A DNA stretch of 8,152 nucleotides from an uncultured Clostridia bacterium (GCA_944381255.1 CALWKL010000017.1:1-8152); one strand, 5' to 3'; positions 1-6,392 are shown, counted from the stretch's first letter. A program made the numbers and translations. Notes: generated by a model not told the origin, from the letters alone.

Positions 1-801
1 CATGCCCAAGCCCATTCCTGCACCCATAGCTCCACCAGCAGTACCTGGGTTCTTGGCAGCCTCTTTCATAGCATCTAGAGTCTCAACTTGAGTATATACA
101 TCAATATTGTTACGCAAAATTCCTAAGCTTGCATTTTTGTCTAGCGCTTTCTCTAATTCTTCTGGCAAAGAAAAATTCTCAAACACAAACTTGGTAAGCT
201 GTAAACCGATAGCCTTAAAGTCATTAGCAACTTTGCTTTCAACAATATTTGATAATTCTTGTAAATTCCCAGCCATATCAAGAATAGGAATTTGACATTC
301 GCCAATGGCATCACTAATACCTAATACAACTAGACTACGCAAGTAATCTACTATCTGTTCGGTATTGAATTGTACATTTGTACCACTAAGATTTTGCATA
401 AATACGTATGCATCATCTACTTTGAATGAATAATTACCAAAAGCACGCACCCTCACAGCACCATAATCTTTGTCTCTAATTAGAATAGGATTTGCAGTCC
501 CCCACTTTTGATTAGTAAATTGCTTAGTATTTACAAAATAAATATCAGACTTAAAAGGGCCTTCAAAACCGTATTTCCATGACATCAATTTAGTTAGCAC
601 AGGAATACTATCAGTAGTAAGCTTGTAATAGCCTGGTAAAAATACATCTGCTAGTCTACCTTTGTCCACAAATATTGCTACCTGGCTCTCTCGAACGGTA
701 AGCACTGAGCCTTTGTTTATCTGGTCATCATTGAATGGATACTTGTAGATAATCAAATTGCTACTATTGTCTGTCCATTCTATATTTTTTAAAATCCCCA
801 T
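1..801 (-). CDS. SPFH-domain (YdjI-like, 'virion core protein' family) protein, C-terminus cut by window edge
   Basis: Reading the minus strand from the ATG at 799-801 gives 267 uninterrupted codons that run off the left edge, so the C-terminus is missing. I recognise the SPFH/band-7 type related to Bacillus YdjI, often named 'virion core protein' in databases. Family-like stretches are VREGQ-like VRESQVAIFVDKGRLADVF (residues 36-54), a WKYGF...PFKSDIYFVNTKQFT block (75-96), KWGTANPILIRD (99-110), VRVRAFGNYS (117-125), LTKFVFENFSLPEELEKALDK (202-222) and a YTQVETLDAMKEAA helix (236-249). The sequence then enters a Gly/Ala/Met-rich linker (252-267), after which relatives often carry a zinc-ribbon or similar C-terminal module. 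No signal peptide or membrane segment is visible. SPFH proteins form oligomeric scaffolds, often at membranes; the precise role of this subfamily is not established. A good SD (AAGGAG, about 805-815) supports the start, and the gene has its own promoter. Confidence 0.85.
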   Translation of the reverse strand, partial: MGILKNIEWTDNSSNLIIYKYPFNDDQINKGSVLTVRESQVAIFVDKGRLADVFLPGYYKLTTDSIPVLTKLMSWKYGFEGPFKSDIYFVNTKQFTNQKWGTANPILIRDKDYGAVRVRAFGNYSFKVDDAYVFMQNLSGTNVQFNTEQIVDYLRSLVVLGISDAIGECQIPILDMAGNLQELSNIVESKVANDFKAIGLQLTKFVFENFSLPEELEKALDKNASLGILRNNIDVYTQVETLDAMKEAAKNPGTAGGAMGAGMGLGM

Positions 802-829
802 AAATACTCTCCTTGTGTGATTTTACCAA

Positions 830-858
830 ATTATAACATATAGACTAATAGAAAACAA
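830..858 (-). promoter_or_regulatory. Promoter of the SPFH/YdjI-like gene
   Basis: On the minus strand a -35-like TTGTTT (853-858) and a perfect -10 TATAAT (830-835) are separated by exactly 17 bases. A TG one base upstream of the -10 makes it an extended -10. The transcript would start about 20-25 bases upstream of the ATG at 801, with the AAGGAG ribosome site in between. Seen in sequence; activity is inferred. Confidence 0.7.
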
Positions 859-881
859 ATAATTAAGGTCAAAAAAATAAT

Positions 882-906
882 AAAAAGCCTTATAAAAGGC
901 TTTTTT
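882..906 (-). terminator. Rho-independent terminator downstream of the 203-aa orphan gene
   Basis: A perfect 10-bp stem (AAAAAGCCTT, 882-891, with AAGGCTTTTT, 896-905) closes a 4-base ATAA loop. On the minus strand the hairpin is followed by a long T-rich tail, which fits termination of the gene ending at 990. The element is near-symmetric and could also stop transcripts coming from the plus strand. It isolates the orphan gene from the SPFH gene. Confidence 0.8.
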
Positions 907-989
907 ACAAAATTATCAATATTTATAAATAACTTTAATACTTAATATAAAGATTAGAACTACAATATATGCCGTTACAAAACAAATCG

Positions 990-1601
990 CTATCTAGTCT
1001 GAGTCTCTTCGTGAATATTTTGTAAAGTATTTTTCTTGTTCACATCACGAGCCAAATTCATCAGTTCTCCCAAATCATGAACTGTTTGCTCCAAGATTAC
1101 ATTGCTAGACTGAGAAGACATATCACGCAAAATTCTAGCGCGCTCTGCAAAATTCATAACCCAATCATGGCTACCAGCGAGACAATTTACCAATTCGGCG
1201 GAAAGATTGCGCACGCTATCAACAGAATGAGTTACCTTATAATCACGCCCGTTAGTTTTACTCAAACTATCCACAATTTCGTGATTGCTTGCTTGAGAAT
1301 TAATTAAGTTAATCAAATTAGGATTAGCACGGCCATTAATATCAAATATTTGACCAGAAGTCAAAATTTTACTTACCATATTTTGCGTAGCTACGTCAGT
1401 CGCCAAACCTATTTGACCATTGAATATTGTAAAGCCACAAGGCTTCTCCCCTGGTCGAGGATTACTCAAATCAGTATTGTCTCGAGAATAAGCGAACACC
1501 ACTGCACCACTCTTATCCTCTCCCATAAAAGTCTGCCCACACACGGTAGCAAGAGCCATAACCTCAGAAGTTACAGCAACATTTTCACTATCAAAATCCA
1601 T
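990..1601 (-). CDS. Orphan protein of unknown function, 203 aa
   Basis: I do not recognise this protein. The start at 1599-1601 is well supported by an AAGGAG ribosome site about 8-10 bases upstream and a plausible promoter. The protein is soluble-looking, with no signal peptide or membrane segment. It is rich in Asn, Ser and Asp in its first half, where short hydrophobic stretches (AVVFAYS 33-39, FTIFNGQIGLATDV 57-70) suggest beta structure. The second half (about 130-190) looks mostly helical, with an amphipathic run around DWVMNFAERARILRDM (146-161) and EQTVHDLGELMNLARDV (171-187). Cysteines are C21, C55 and C140, with no metal-binding spacing. It is a single-gene unit bounded by its own promoter and terminator, so neighbours give no functional hint. 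Base composition is close to the SPFH neighbour. Coding status is likely because of length, SD and codon-like structure; the function is unknown. Confidence 0.75.
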   Translation of the reverse strand: MDFDSENVAVTSEVMALATVCGQTFMGEDKSGAVVFAYSRDNTDLSNPRPGEKPCGFTIFNGQIGLATDVATQNMVSKILTSGQIFDINGRANPNLINLINSQASNHEIVDSLSKTNGRDYKVTHSVDSVRNLSAELVNCLAGSHDWVMNFAERARILRDMSSQSSNVILEQTVHDLGELMNLARDVNKKNTLQNIHEETQTR

Positions 1602-1632
1602 AAGAATTATCTCCTTACTTCAAATATGATTA

Positions 1633-1661
1633 AGTCTACCACAACTTGATTTAAATATCAA
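1633..1661 (-). promoter_or_regulatory. Probable promoter of the 203-aa orphan gene
   Basis: On the minus strand TTGATA (1656-1661, five of six consensus bases for -35) and TAGACT (1633-1638, four of six for -10) are 17 bases apart. The predicted start of transcription is about 25 bases before the ATG at 1601, leaving room for the AAGGAG ribosome site. It sits at the edge of the very AT-rich spacer, which would favour promoter opening. Confidence 0.5.
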
Positions 1662-1830
1662 TACTTTTTATAAAATTTTTTCTTTATTAAATAAATATTT
1701 TTTAATTTTTTAAAAATAAAAATAAATATAAATTAAATACTAAATAAATATTAAATAAACATAAAATAAACATTAAAAAATATTAATTAATAATTGAATA
1801 AATATAAAGAAAGAATAGATTTTAAATAAA
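1661..1830. other. Extremely AT-rich, low-complexity intergenic tract
   Basis: I count about 9 G or C bases in these 170, roughly 5 percent, made of recurring phrases such as AAATAAATA and AAATAAACAT in loose, unequal spacing. No gene, tRNA or clean tandem repeat unit is visible. It lies between the promoter of the orphan gene and the terminator of the hydrolase gene. It may act as an UP-element-like or bendable stretch, or simply be degenerate spacer. Composition is seen; any role is inference. Confidence 0.7.
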
Positions 1831-1868
1831 TAAAAAAGAGAACTTGTTATGTTTACAAACAGCTCTTG
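1831..1868 (-). terminator. Imperfect rho-independent terminator for the hydrolase gene
   Basis: On the minus strand AAGAGC...TGTT can pair with AACA...GTTCTCTT (about 1838-1868) with a small internal bulge. It is followed directly by a T-rich tail (TTTTTTATTTATTTA reading down from about 1837). Position, about 85 bases after the stop codon at 1953, suits termination of the hydrolase transcript. The stem is imperfect, so confidence is moderate. Confidence 0.45.
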
Positions 1869-1952
1869 CTTTTCGTCTTTAAATTATTCTTTTACTCATG
1901 TGCTTGCCTTTCGATGGAGCGAAGCGACACAGACTTGTATCAAAGCACGCAT

Positions 1953-2939
1953 CTAAATATCTTTTTGCAAACTGTCGCATGAACTTTGAGTTATTGTTTC
2001 GCTATTATTTAAATGATTTTGTGCATTTATTAAAAATTCACTTATTTCTCTACCTTTCCCATCAAATGAGTGCCCCCCATCTAATACTGAACAGGTTATA
2101 TTCGTCATTCCTAATTCTTCCATTATCCTTGCTATTTTTTGTTGTCTTATTTGTATTGTTACATCTCCATATACTTTGATAAAGTTTTCTTGTGTTGCAG
2201 AATCATGTAATCTATCTTTTTTTGCGATATTATATTTTTCGTTAGGCTCATTTATGCCAACTATAAACATTTGTTGCGCTTTTTTATATTCTTGCATATT
2301 AAATGGCTTTCCAAAAATTTCTTTATAATCTTTTGTGCCTAACGGATATGGTAAATCAATTCCATTTATTGAATCTAATGGTAATGGTTGAACAGCATTT
2401 GAACAAACAGATAGACATAAATCAAAAGTTTCAGGCTCAGCAAATTGCATTCTACCAGCAAACACTCCTGATGTTGAAAATCCAATTAATCCTGCTTTGT
2501 TCTCAACTTGTAATCCCTTTTTTCTATATTGTTGTTGGACATCTTTAACCATAGCCACCACTTGCCTTGAGAGAAAAGCAAATTTACTATTCTTATCTAA
2601 AACAACATTTCTTCCCAGCATCTGCGTATAATACTCTTCTTTGTGTTCATTATCACATCTTTCTATAATTGGAATAATCAAAGGTTGATTTAACTGTTGT
2701 TGCAAATATCCACGTGTAAATCTACTTCCATCTTCATAAAGGCATAAGCCTTTTGCAAAATCAATTGCATATTTTTTTTGAGCATCAAAGCTTTGTTGTC
2801 CTTCATCTTCATATATTACAGAATTATTACCTTCGACAAATATTTTAATTTCATCTTTGGGCTGTGTTGGATAAACTAAAATAAAGGGGAAATTATACAT
2901 TTTTTCTGGATTGGCTTCAAATAATTTATATTTTAACAT
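1953..2939 (-). CDS. Alpha/beta-hydrolase family protein, 328 aa
   Basis: A cytoplasmic-looking alpha/beta-hydrolase with no signal peptide. The nucleophile elbow is LIGFSTSG (residues 151-158), with S155 the likely catalytic serine in a GxSxxG arrangement. The catalytic histidine is H290 in LDGGHSF, and the acid is probably E231 or E234 in GINEPNEK (229-236). Family-like blocks around these are PLIIPIIER (86-94), a Tyr-rich YYTQMLGR (103-110), and DLPYPLGTKDYKEIFGKPF (195-213). I recall bacterial relatives with 'LPYPxG', 'GFSASG' and 'GRDTND' in the same order, so the fold call is firm, but the substrate (ester, peptide or other) cannot be told. Compared with those relatives the usual Asp positions appear as Glu. 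The last 16 or so residues are a polar tail beyond the fold. The start has only a moderate SD (AGGGG). It is a single-gene unit, with noticeably lower GC than the glp genes (23-35 percent in sampled lines versus 40-45). Confidence 0.75.
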   Translation of the reverse strand: MLKYKLFEANPEKMYNFPFILVYPTQPKDEIKIFVEGNNSVIYEDEGQQSFDAQKKYAIDFAKGLCLYEDGSRFTRGYLQQQLNQPLIIPIIERCDNEHKEEYYTQMLGRNVVLDKNSKFAFLSRQVVAMVKDVQQQYRKKGLQVENKAGLIGFSTSGVFAGRMQFAEPETFDLCLSVCSNAVQPLPLDSINGIDLPYPLGTKDYKEIFGKPFNMQEYKKAQQMFIVGINEPNEKYNIAKKDRLHDSATQENFIKVYGDVTIQIRQQKIARIMEELGMTNITCSVLDGGHSFDGKGREISEFLINAQNHLNNSETITQSSCDSLQKDI

Positions 2940-2978
2940 TAAATTCCCCTCTTTGCCTATTAAAATTCAATTAACAAA

Positions 2979-3007
2979 ATCATAAAGTCTAAATTATTTA
3001 TTGAAAA
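2979..3007 (-). promoter_or_regulatory. Probable promoter of the alpha/beta-hydrolase gene
   Basis: On the minus strand TTTTCA (3002-3007, four of six -35 bases) and TATGAT (2979-2984, five of six -10 bases) are 17 bases apart. The leader to the ATG at 2939 would be about 32 bases. The surroundings are so AT-rich that chance matches are easy, so confidence is limited. Confidence 0.4.
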
Positions 3008-3063
3008 TTGATATTTTATTATCATAAATAGTATTATTTTAACACATATTTAAAAGCATAAAC

Positions 3064-3111
3064 AAAAAACTTTAGGACATTTTTCTAATCTGATTCAAAA
3101 TAAATAAAGTT
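3064..3111 (-). terminator. Possible weak terminator of the glp dehydrogenase operon
   Basis: On the minus strand AACTTTA (3105-3111) can pair with TAAAGTT (3068-3074), and the T run at 3064-3069 follows. The stem is only 7 bp, AT-rich, and encloses a 30-base loop, so it would be a poor intrinsic terminator. It is the only candidate I see between the DUF1667 stop (3151) and the hydrolase promoter, so read-through into the hydrolase gene is possible. Confidence 0.3.
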
Positions 3112-3150
3112 CTTCTTTTACTAATCTACAAGTTTGAAAGTTTATCGAGT

Positions 3151-3516
3151 TTAATCCTCGTCTTTATTCACTGCTGTAATAATTACATCTGCTCCAGTAT
3201 TGTACACATTGCTTATAAAGGTGTCGCCATATTTAGGATTTTTGGGTTCGGGCGCAGAATGAATTTCTCGCAGAATTTCAAAATATTTTACTTTTTCTAC
3301 CGCCTTATTGGTACGAACGCATATTGTACCACCATTTTTTAATTTATACACAGCGGTAATTGTCCGCATAGGGTTGGTAAACTCTTGCTTGCCATATTCT
3401 GCTCCTCGAGGACAATTATTGCCACTAACTACAATCTCTCCATTTTCCCTCTTGACAGTCAAATGGCAACCAATTGGGCAACGAATACAAATCGTCTGCA
3501 ACTCATTGTTACTCAT
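3151..3516 (-). CDS. DUF1667 family protein, small cysteine-motif partner of the GlpA/GlpB-like flavoproteins
   Basis: A 121-residue protein with the DUF1667 signature: an N-terminal cysteine cluster CIRCPIGC (C10, C13, C17) followed by C35 in NNCPRG. This resembles the CxxC-xxx-C...C(P)RG iron-sulfur motif at the N-terminus of molybdopterin oxidoreductases, so a [4Fe-4S] cluster or a zinc site is possible. The rest (about 45-121) has predicted beta structure, a MRTITA segment and a C-terminal NTGADVIITA, which is typical of the family. It is the last gene of the operon. Its ATG overlaps the upstream TAA by one base (TAATG), and a strong GGAGGT ribosome site lies inside the upstream gene's end, so the two are likely translationally coupled. 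Family members are commonly encoded with FAD-dependent glycerol-3-phosphate or related dehydrogenases. A role as electron-transfer or assembly subunit is inference, since I know of no settled function. Confidence 0.88.
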   Translation of the reverse strand: MSNNELQTICIRCPIGCHLTVKRENGEIVVSGNNCPRGAEYGKQEFTNPMRTITAVYKLKNGGTICVRTNKAVEKVKYFEILREIHSAPEPKNPKYGDTFISNVYNTGADVIITAVNKDED

Positions 3517-4766
3517 TATAGCACCTCCACCTCTAAATATAAGCCATCAATTAATTTTGACTTGTCTATTATCAAAGTTTGCATTTCGCCTGCAGTAACG
3601 GCTGGGCAAGGTTTTCTAGAAACTTCCTTGCCACCAGAAAAAGCTTTTATAATAACTTTTTTGTAATTTTTGCTAACTCGAAAACTAATCTGCGCGGTGC
3701 CCTCGTGGTCTAAGTGAATGTACTTTGGAGCAGTATATTTGATATGCTCATCATGTCCTATTTCTACACGCTCAGCCCCTTTGGATAATTCGCCCAAAGC
3801 ATACCTTCCAGCAGAAGTACCAGCAAATTCTCCTTCACTTGATACATTGTCAACCAAATCGTTTACATGCAAGACATTCCCAGCCAAAAACAAGCCTTCA
3901 CAATCAGTCATAAAAAATTCATCTACTGCAAAGCTATTGGTAGCAGGTGTCCATTCTAGTCCAAATTTACTCAATATTTCATTTTCCGGTAGCAAGCCGA
4001 CGCTTAATAGTAAGGTGTCGCACGGAACGAATTTTTCTAATTCATATACCGGTTGCAATTTTTCATTCACTGGGGCCACGAAAATACCCTCAAGCCTATC
4101 CCTACCAGCCACACGAGTAACGGTAGTAGATAAATGAAGAGGTATATTAAAGTCTCGCACACACTGAGTAATATTACGCGCCAAGCCACCCGAAGCTGGC
4201 ATTATCTCATAAATTCCTACAACCTCTGTGCCTTCGCAAATCAATCGCCTAGCCATTATGAGACCAATATCGCCCGAGCCTAAAATTGCCGCTTTCTTAC
4301 CCACACTTTTCCCTTCAATATTGATAAACTTTTGAGCACAACCTGCCGTATATATACCACTAGGGCGAGTACCACCTAGCAGTATAGAGCCTGCGGCACG
4401 CTCTCTACAGCCTGTGGTAAGAATAACTGCTTTTGATTCTACCTCTAGTAAGCCATCAGCACTCATAGCGGTAGTCAAAAATCCATCTTGGGTGCGCTGT
4501 ATCTCTGTTACAAAACAATTTAATTTTGCATTGATATGTGGATTAGTACTTATTATATCTATCCACCTATGCGCATATTCGGGACCTGTCAATTCCTCAT
4601 TAAATCTATGTAGTCCAAAACCATTGTGAATACATTGATTTAAGATACCACCCAACCGATTATCACGCTCCAAAATCAAGCAATTAGCCCCTACAGACGC
4701 TACACCATGTGCGGCAGCGAGCCCCCCAGGCCCTCCTCCAATTATCAAAACTTGCGTACAAATCAT
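3516..4766 (-). CDS. GlpB-like FAD/NAD(P)-dependent oxidoreductase subunit, 416 aa
   Basis: A two-dinucleotide-fold flavoprotein. An N-terminal FAD Rossmann motif LIIGGGPGGLAAA lies at residues 7-19, with the ribose-binding glutamate in LILERD (about 30-35) and the LGG turn after it. A second Rossmann motif, AILGSGDIG (160-168), suggests NAD(P)H binding, and a C-terminal FAD-contact block GLFLAGNVLHVNDLVDNVS spans about 291-309. TTGCRER (117-123) is typical of this group. It should take electrons from the GlpA-like subunit and exchange them with NAD(P) or another carrier; cytoplasmic. I prefer the ATG at 4764-4766: AAGGGGTG (4773-4780) sits 6 bases before it. The alternative GTG at 4775 would have that SD abutting it and add only three residues. 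The gap to the upstream stop is 12 bases and the downstream gene overlaps by one, so it is mid-operon. It could also serve another hydroxy-acid dehydrogenase, but glpK next door favours glycerol 3-phosphate. Confidence 0.88.
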   Translation of the reverse strand: MICTQVLIIGGGPGGLAAAHGVASVGANCLILERDNRLGGILNQCIHNGFGLHRFNEELTGPEYAHRWIDIISTNPHINAKLNCFVTEIQRTQDGFLTTAMSADGLLEVESKAVILTTGCRERAAGSILLGGTRPSGIYTAGCAQKFINIEGKSVGKKAAILGSGDIGLIMARRLICEGTEVVGIYEIMPASGGLARNITQCVRDFNIPLHLSTTVTRVAGRDRLEGIFVAPVNEKLQPVYELEKFVPCDTLLLSVGLLPENEILSKFGLEWTPATNSFAVDEFFMTDCEGLFLAGNVLHVNDLVDNVSSEGEFAGTSAGRYALGELSKGAERVEIGHDEHIKYTAPKYIHLDHEGTAQISFRVSKNYKKVIIKAFSGGKEVSRKPCPAVTAGEMQTLIIDKSKLIDGLYLEVEVL

Positions 4767-4772
4767 TCCCTT

Positions 4773-4780
4773 CACCCCTT
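4773..4780 (-). promoter_or_regulatory. Ribosome binding site deciding the start of the GlpB-like gene
   Basis: AAGGGGTG on the minus strand overlaps the TAA of the upstream GlpA-like gene (4779-4781) and lies 6 bases before the ATG at 4766. The GTG at 4775 lies within this site and so has no usable SD, which argues for the ATG start. The overlap with the upstream stop suggests coupled translation. Confidence 0.55.
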
Positions 4781-6197
4781 AGTCTTTATCCTTTGCCAAA
4801 ATCTCACTCTTATTCCCATGGAGAGTAATTTCCTCCTCTGGTACATCTAACTCTCGAGACATAATCTTTATAAGTTTAGGCAGGCAAAAACCACCTTGGC
4901 ATCGACCCATAGTAGGTCGCATACGTCTTTTGATACCGTCTACCGTTGTAGGATGTAGTGGGCTATTTAGCGCCTCGACTACCTCTCCTTCTGTAATTTT
5001 CTCACAACGGCATACGATTTTACCAAAACTAGCATCTTTCTTGATTAACTCTTTTAATTGCTTCTTAGATAAATCATTGGTAGTTACATACGGTGTGCGT
5101 GGTACAAACTTGTGCACACTGACTTCCATACCGTCGGCGACAAGTTTCTCACACAAATATTCTGCTATAGCGGGAGCGGCGGTAAGACCTGGAGAACAGA
5201 TACCTACAGTATAATAAAAGTGTGAATTAGGTAACTTGTCGATTACAAAATCATCTCCACTCACCACACGCACTCCAGCAAACAGCTTGATTACCTTTTT
5301 ATAATTAGGCTCCTTTACTGATAATTTAATTTTTTCTTTAATTATGGCTATACCTTCTGCATCTACTGTAGTGTCATTGGGTTCACAAGGTATAGCAGTA
5401 GGCCCAAGCATAATATTGCCGTGTAGTGTAGGGGTAGCCAAAATTCCCTTTCCAGCCTTGGTAGGCAAAGGGAAAATAGGACGGTTTACAAATCCATTTT
5501 GAGATTTATCTAGCAACAAATATTCGCCCTTTACATAATGTGTATCAAAAGTAGGCGCTCCAACCATCGCATTGATAGTATTTGCATTCACTCCTGCACA
5601 ATTTATCACAAAATCTGCCTCAACTTGCTCTGTGCCATTACCAAGAATATAACTATCATTTACTTTTTCTATACGGTTAACTTCAAAGTTTAACTTTGCC
5701 ACGCCTCCATTTACCACTCCTTCTTCTGCGAGTGCAATACATACAAGGTAAGGAGATATTACAGCTCCAGTCGGAGCAAATAGCGCAATATCAATATTGT
5801 CGGCAAGGTTTGGCTCCATCTCGTGTAATTCTTCGCGTTCTATTATGCGCAAACCTGATACACCATTCTCAATACCACGGTGTAACAATTGCTCTAGTGC
5901 TTCCCTGCCACTTTCATTGGCTACTACCAAAGTCCCACACTGGCATATCCCCACACCTAAGCGCTGACACATACTAGGGTATATTTGACTACCACGAATA
6001 TTAAACTTTGCTTTGAGAGTGCCTGGTATTGGGTCGTATCCTGCGTGTACAATACCACTATTTGCCTTAGTACTACCATCTGAGACATCGGCAGATTTTT
6101 CCAGCATAACCACTTTTACACCCTTGCGAGCGAGTTCGCTAAATAGGCTTGCCCCCACAATTCCAGCACCTATTATCGCTACCCCATATTTTTCCAT
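4779..6197 (-). CDS. glpA: GlpA-like FAD-dependent glycerol-3-phosphate dehydrogenase with C-terminal BFD-type [2Fe-2S] domain, 472 aa
   Basis: The FAD-linked DAO-type dehydrogenase domain fills about residues 1-370. It contains the Rossmann motif AIIGAGIVGASL (8-19), MLEKSADVSDGSTKANSGIVHAGYD-type FAD/substrate residues (31-55; key residues E33, S47, H51, Y54), and late motifs INCAGVNA (198-205) and VGICSPGLTAAPAIAEYL (331-348). A BFD-like Fer2 domain follows, with cysteines C396 and C398 (CRC) and C433 and C438 (CQGGFC) as the [2Fe-2S] ligands. This architecture matches GlpA of the anaerobic GlpABC complex, which oxidises glycerol 3-phosphate to dihydroxyacetone phosphate. The length is shorter than E. 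coli GlpA, as usual for this clostridial/archaeal type. LhgO-type (2-hydroxyglutarate) relatives share the dehydrogenase domain, so automatic names may vary, but the divergent glpK supports glycerol 3-phosphate. The start has SD AAGGTGG about 6 bases upstream and a TTGACA promoter. It is the first gene of a three-gene operon. Confidence 0.9.
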   Translation of the reverse strand: MEKYGVAIIGAGIVGASLFSELARKGVKVVMLEKSADVSDGSTKANSGIVHAGYDPIPGTLKAKFNIRGSQIYPSMCQRLGVGICQCGTLVVANESGREALEQLLHRGIENGVSGLRIIEREELHEMEPNLADNIDIALFAPTGAVISPYLVCIALAEEGVVNGGVAKLNFEVNRIEKVNDSYILGNGTEQVEADFVINCAGVNANTINAMVGAPTFDTHYVKGEYLLLDKSQNGFVNRPIFPLPTKAGKGILATPTLHGNIMLGPTAIPCEPNDTTVDAEGIAIIKEKIKLSVKEPNYKKVIKLFAGVRVVSGDDFVIDKLPNSHFYYTVGICSPGLTAAPAIAEYLCEKLVADGMEVSVHKFVPRTPYVTTNDLSKKQLKELIKKDASFGKIVCRCEKITEGEVVEALNSPLHPTTVDGIKRRMRPTMGRCQGGFCLPKLIKIMSRELDVPEEEITLHGNKSEILAKDKD

Positions 6198-6222
6198 AAC
6201 TACACCACCTTTTAATACTCAC

Positions 6223-6252
6223 AATTTAGCATATTGTAGTTACACTTGTCAA
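6223..6252 (-). promoter_or_regulatory. Promoter of the GlpA-like/GlpB-like/DUF1667 operon
   Basis: On the minus strand a perfect -35 TTGACA (6247-6252) and a -10-like TAAATT (6223-6228, four of six) are 18 bases apart, with a short leader to the ATG at 6197. The -10 area overlaps a small dyad, ACAAT/ATTGT (arms at 6221-6225 and 6233-6237 on the plus strand, 7 bases apart), a possible minor operator. Confidence 0.6.
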
Positions 6253-6268
6253 TGAAAATCTACCCTAC

Positions 6269-6301
6269 ATCAAAACAATCGTGCATAAATTGCGTTTTGA
6301 T
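6269..6301. promoter_or_regulatory. Candidate shared operator: 8-bp inverted repeat between divergent glp promoters
   Basis: ATCAAAAC (6269-6276) and GTTTTGAT (6294-6301) form a perfect 8-bp inverted repeat with 17 bases between arms, extended by AAT/ATT inside if two bases are bulged out. A third related half-site, TTCAAAA, occurs at 6311-6317. The dyad lies about 16 bases upstream of the -35 of the dehydrogenase operon and about 60 bases upstream of the -35 of glpK, a position suiting a regulator that controls both. It does not match the catabolite-repression (cre) consensus well. Binding is inferred. Confidence 0.4.
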
Positions 6302-6363
6302 AGATATTTATTCAAAAAATTACCAAAAATTTTAAAAAGGCAGTCTCATAACAGAGTTTTTGT

Positions 6364-6392
6364 TTGTTAAAATATTTTTTTCGTGATAAAAT
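6364..6392 (+). promoter_or_regulatory. Promoter of glpK
   Basis: TTGTTA (6364-6369) and TAAAAT (6387-6392) are 17 bases apart, and a TG one base before the -10 (6384-6385) makes an extended -10. Transcription would start near 6399, leaving a leader of only about 20 bases. That leaves no room for a GlpP-type leader antiterminator, so control is more likely at transcription initiation. Confidence 0.6.

Noticed and set aside
1..801. Viral or prophage origin suggested by the family nickname 'virion core protein'
   Set aside because: The name comes from distant similarity; the family is widespread in bacterial chromosomes, and no phage structural, integrase or lysis genes are in the window.
1350..1649. 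Plus-strand open frame of 99 codons opposite the orphan gene, and similar open frames opposite the glp and hydrolase genes
   Set aside because: They lie antisense to better-supported genes, lack good ribosome sites, and their translations show no family-like motifs; they are shadows of the real reading frames.
1661..1830. Replication origin or CRISPR array in the AT-rich tract
   Set aside because: No DnaA-box cluster or iterons, and no regular repeat-spacer pattern; the repeats are loose and unevenly spaced, and no replication or cas gene is nearby.
1896..1952. 18-codon frame starting immediately after the hydrolase stop on the minus strand
   Set aside because: No ribosome binding site, very short, and it lies in a segment better explained as structured or repeat-derived 3' DNA.
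4779..6197. L-2-hydroxyglutarate dehydrogenase/oxidase (LhgO) as the identity of the GlpA-like protein
   Set aside because: The dehydrogenase domain is shared, but the C-terminal BFD [2Fe-2S] domain, the GlpB-like and DUF1667 partners and the divergent glpK all favour glycerol 3-phosphate.
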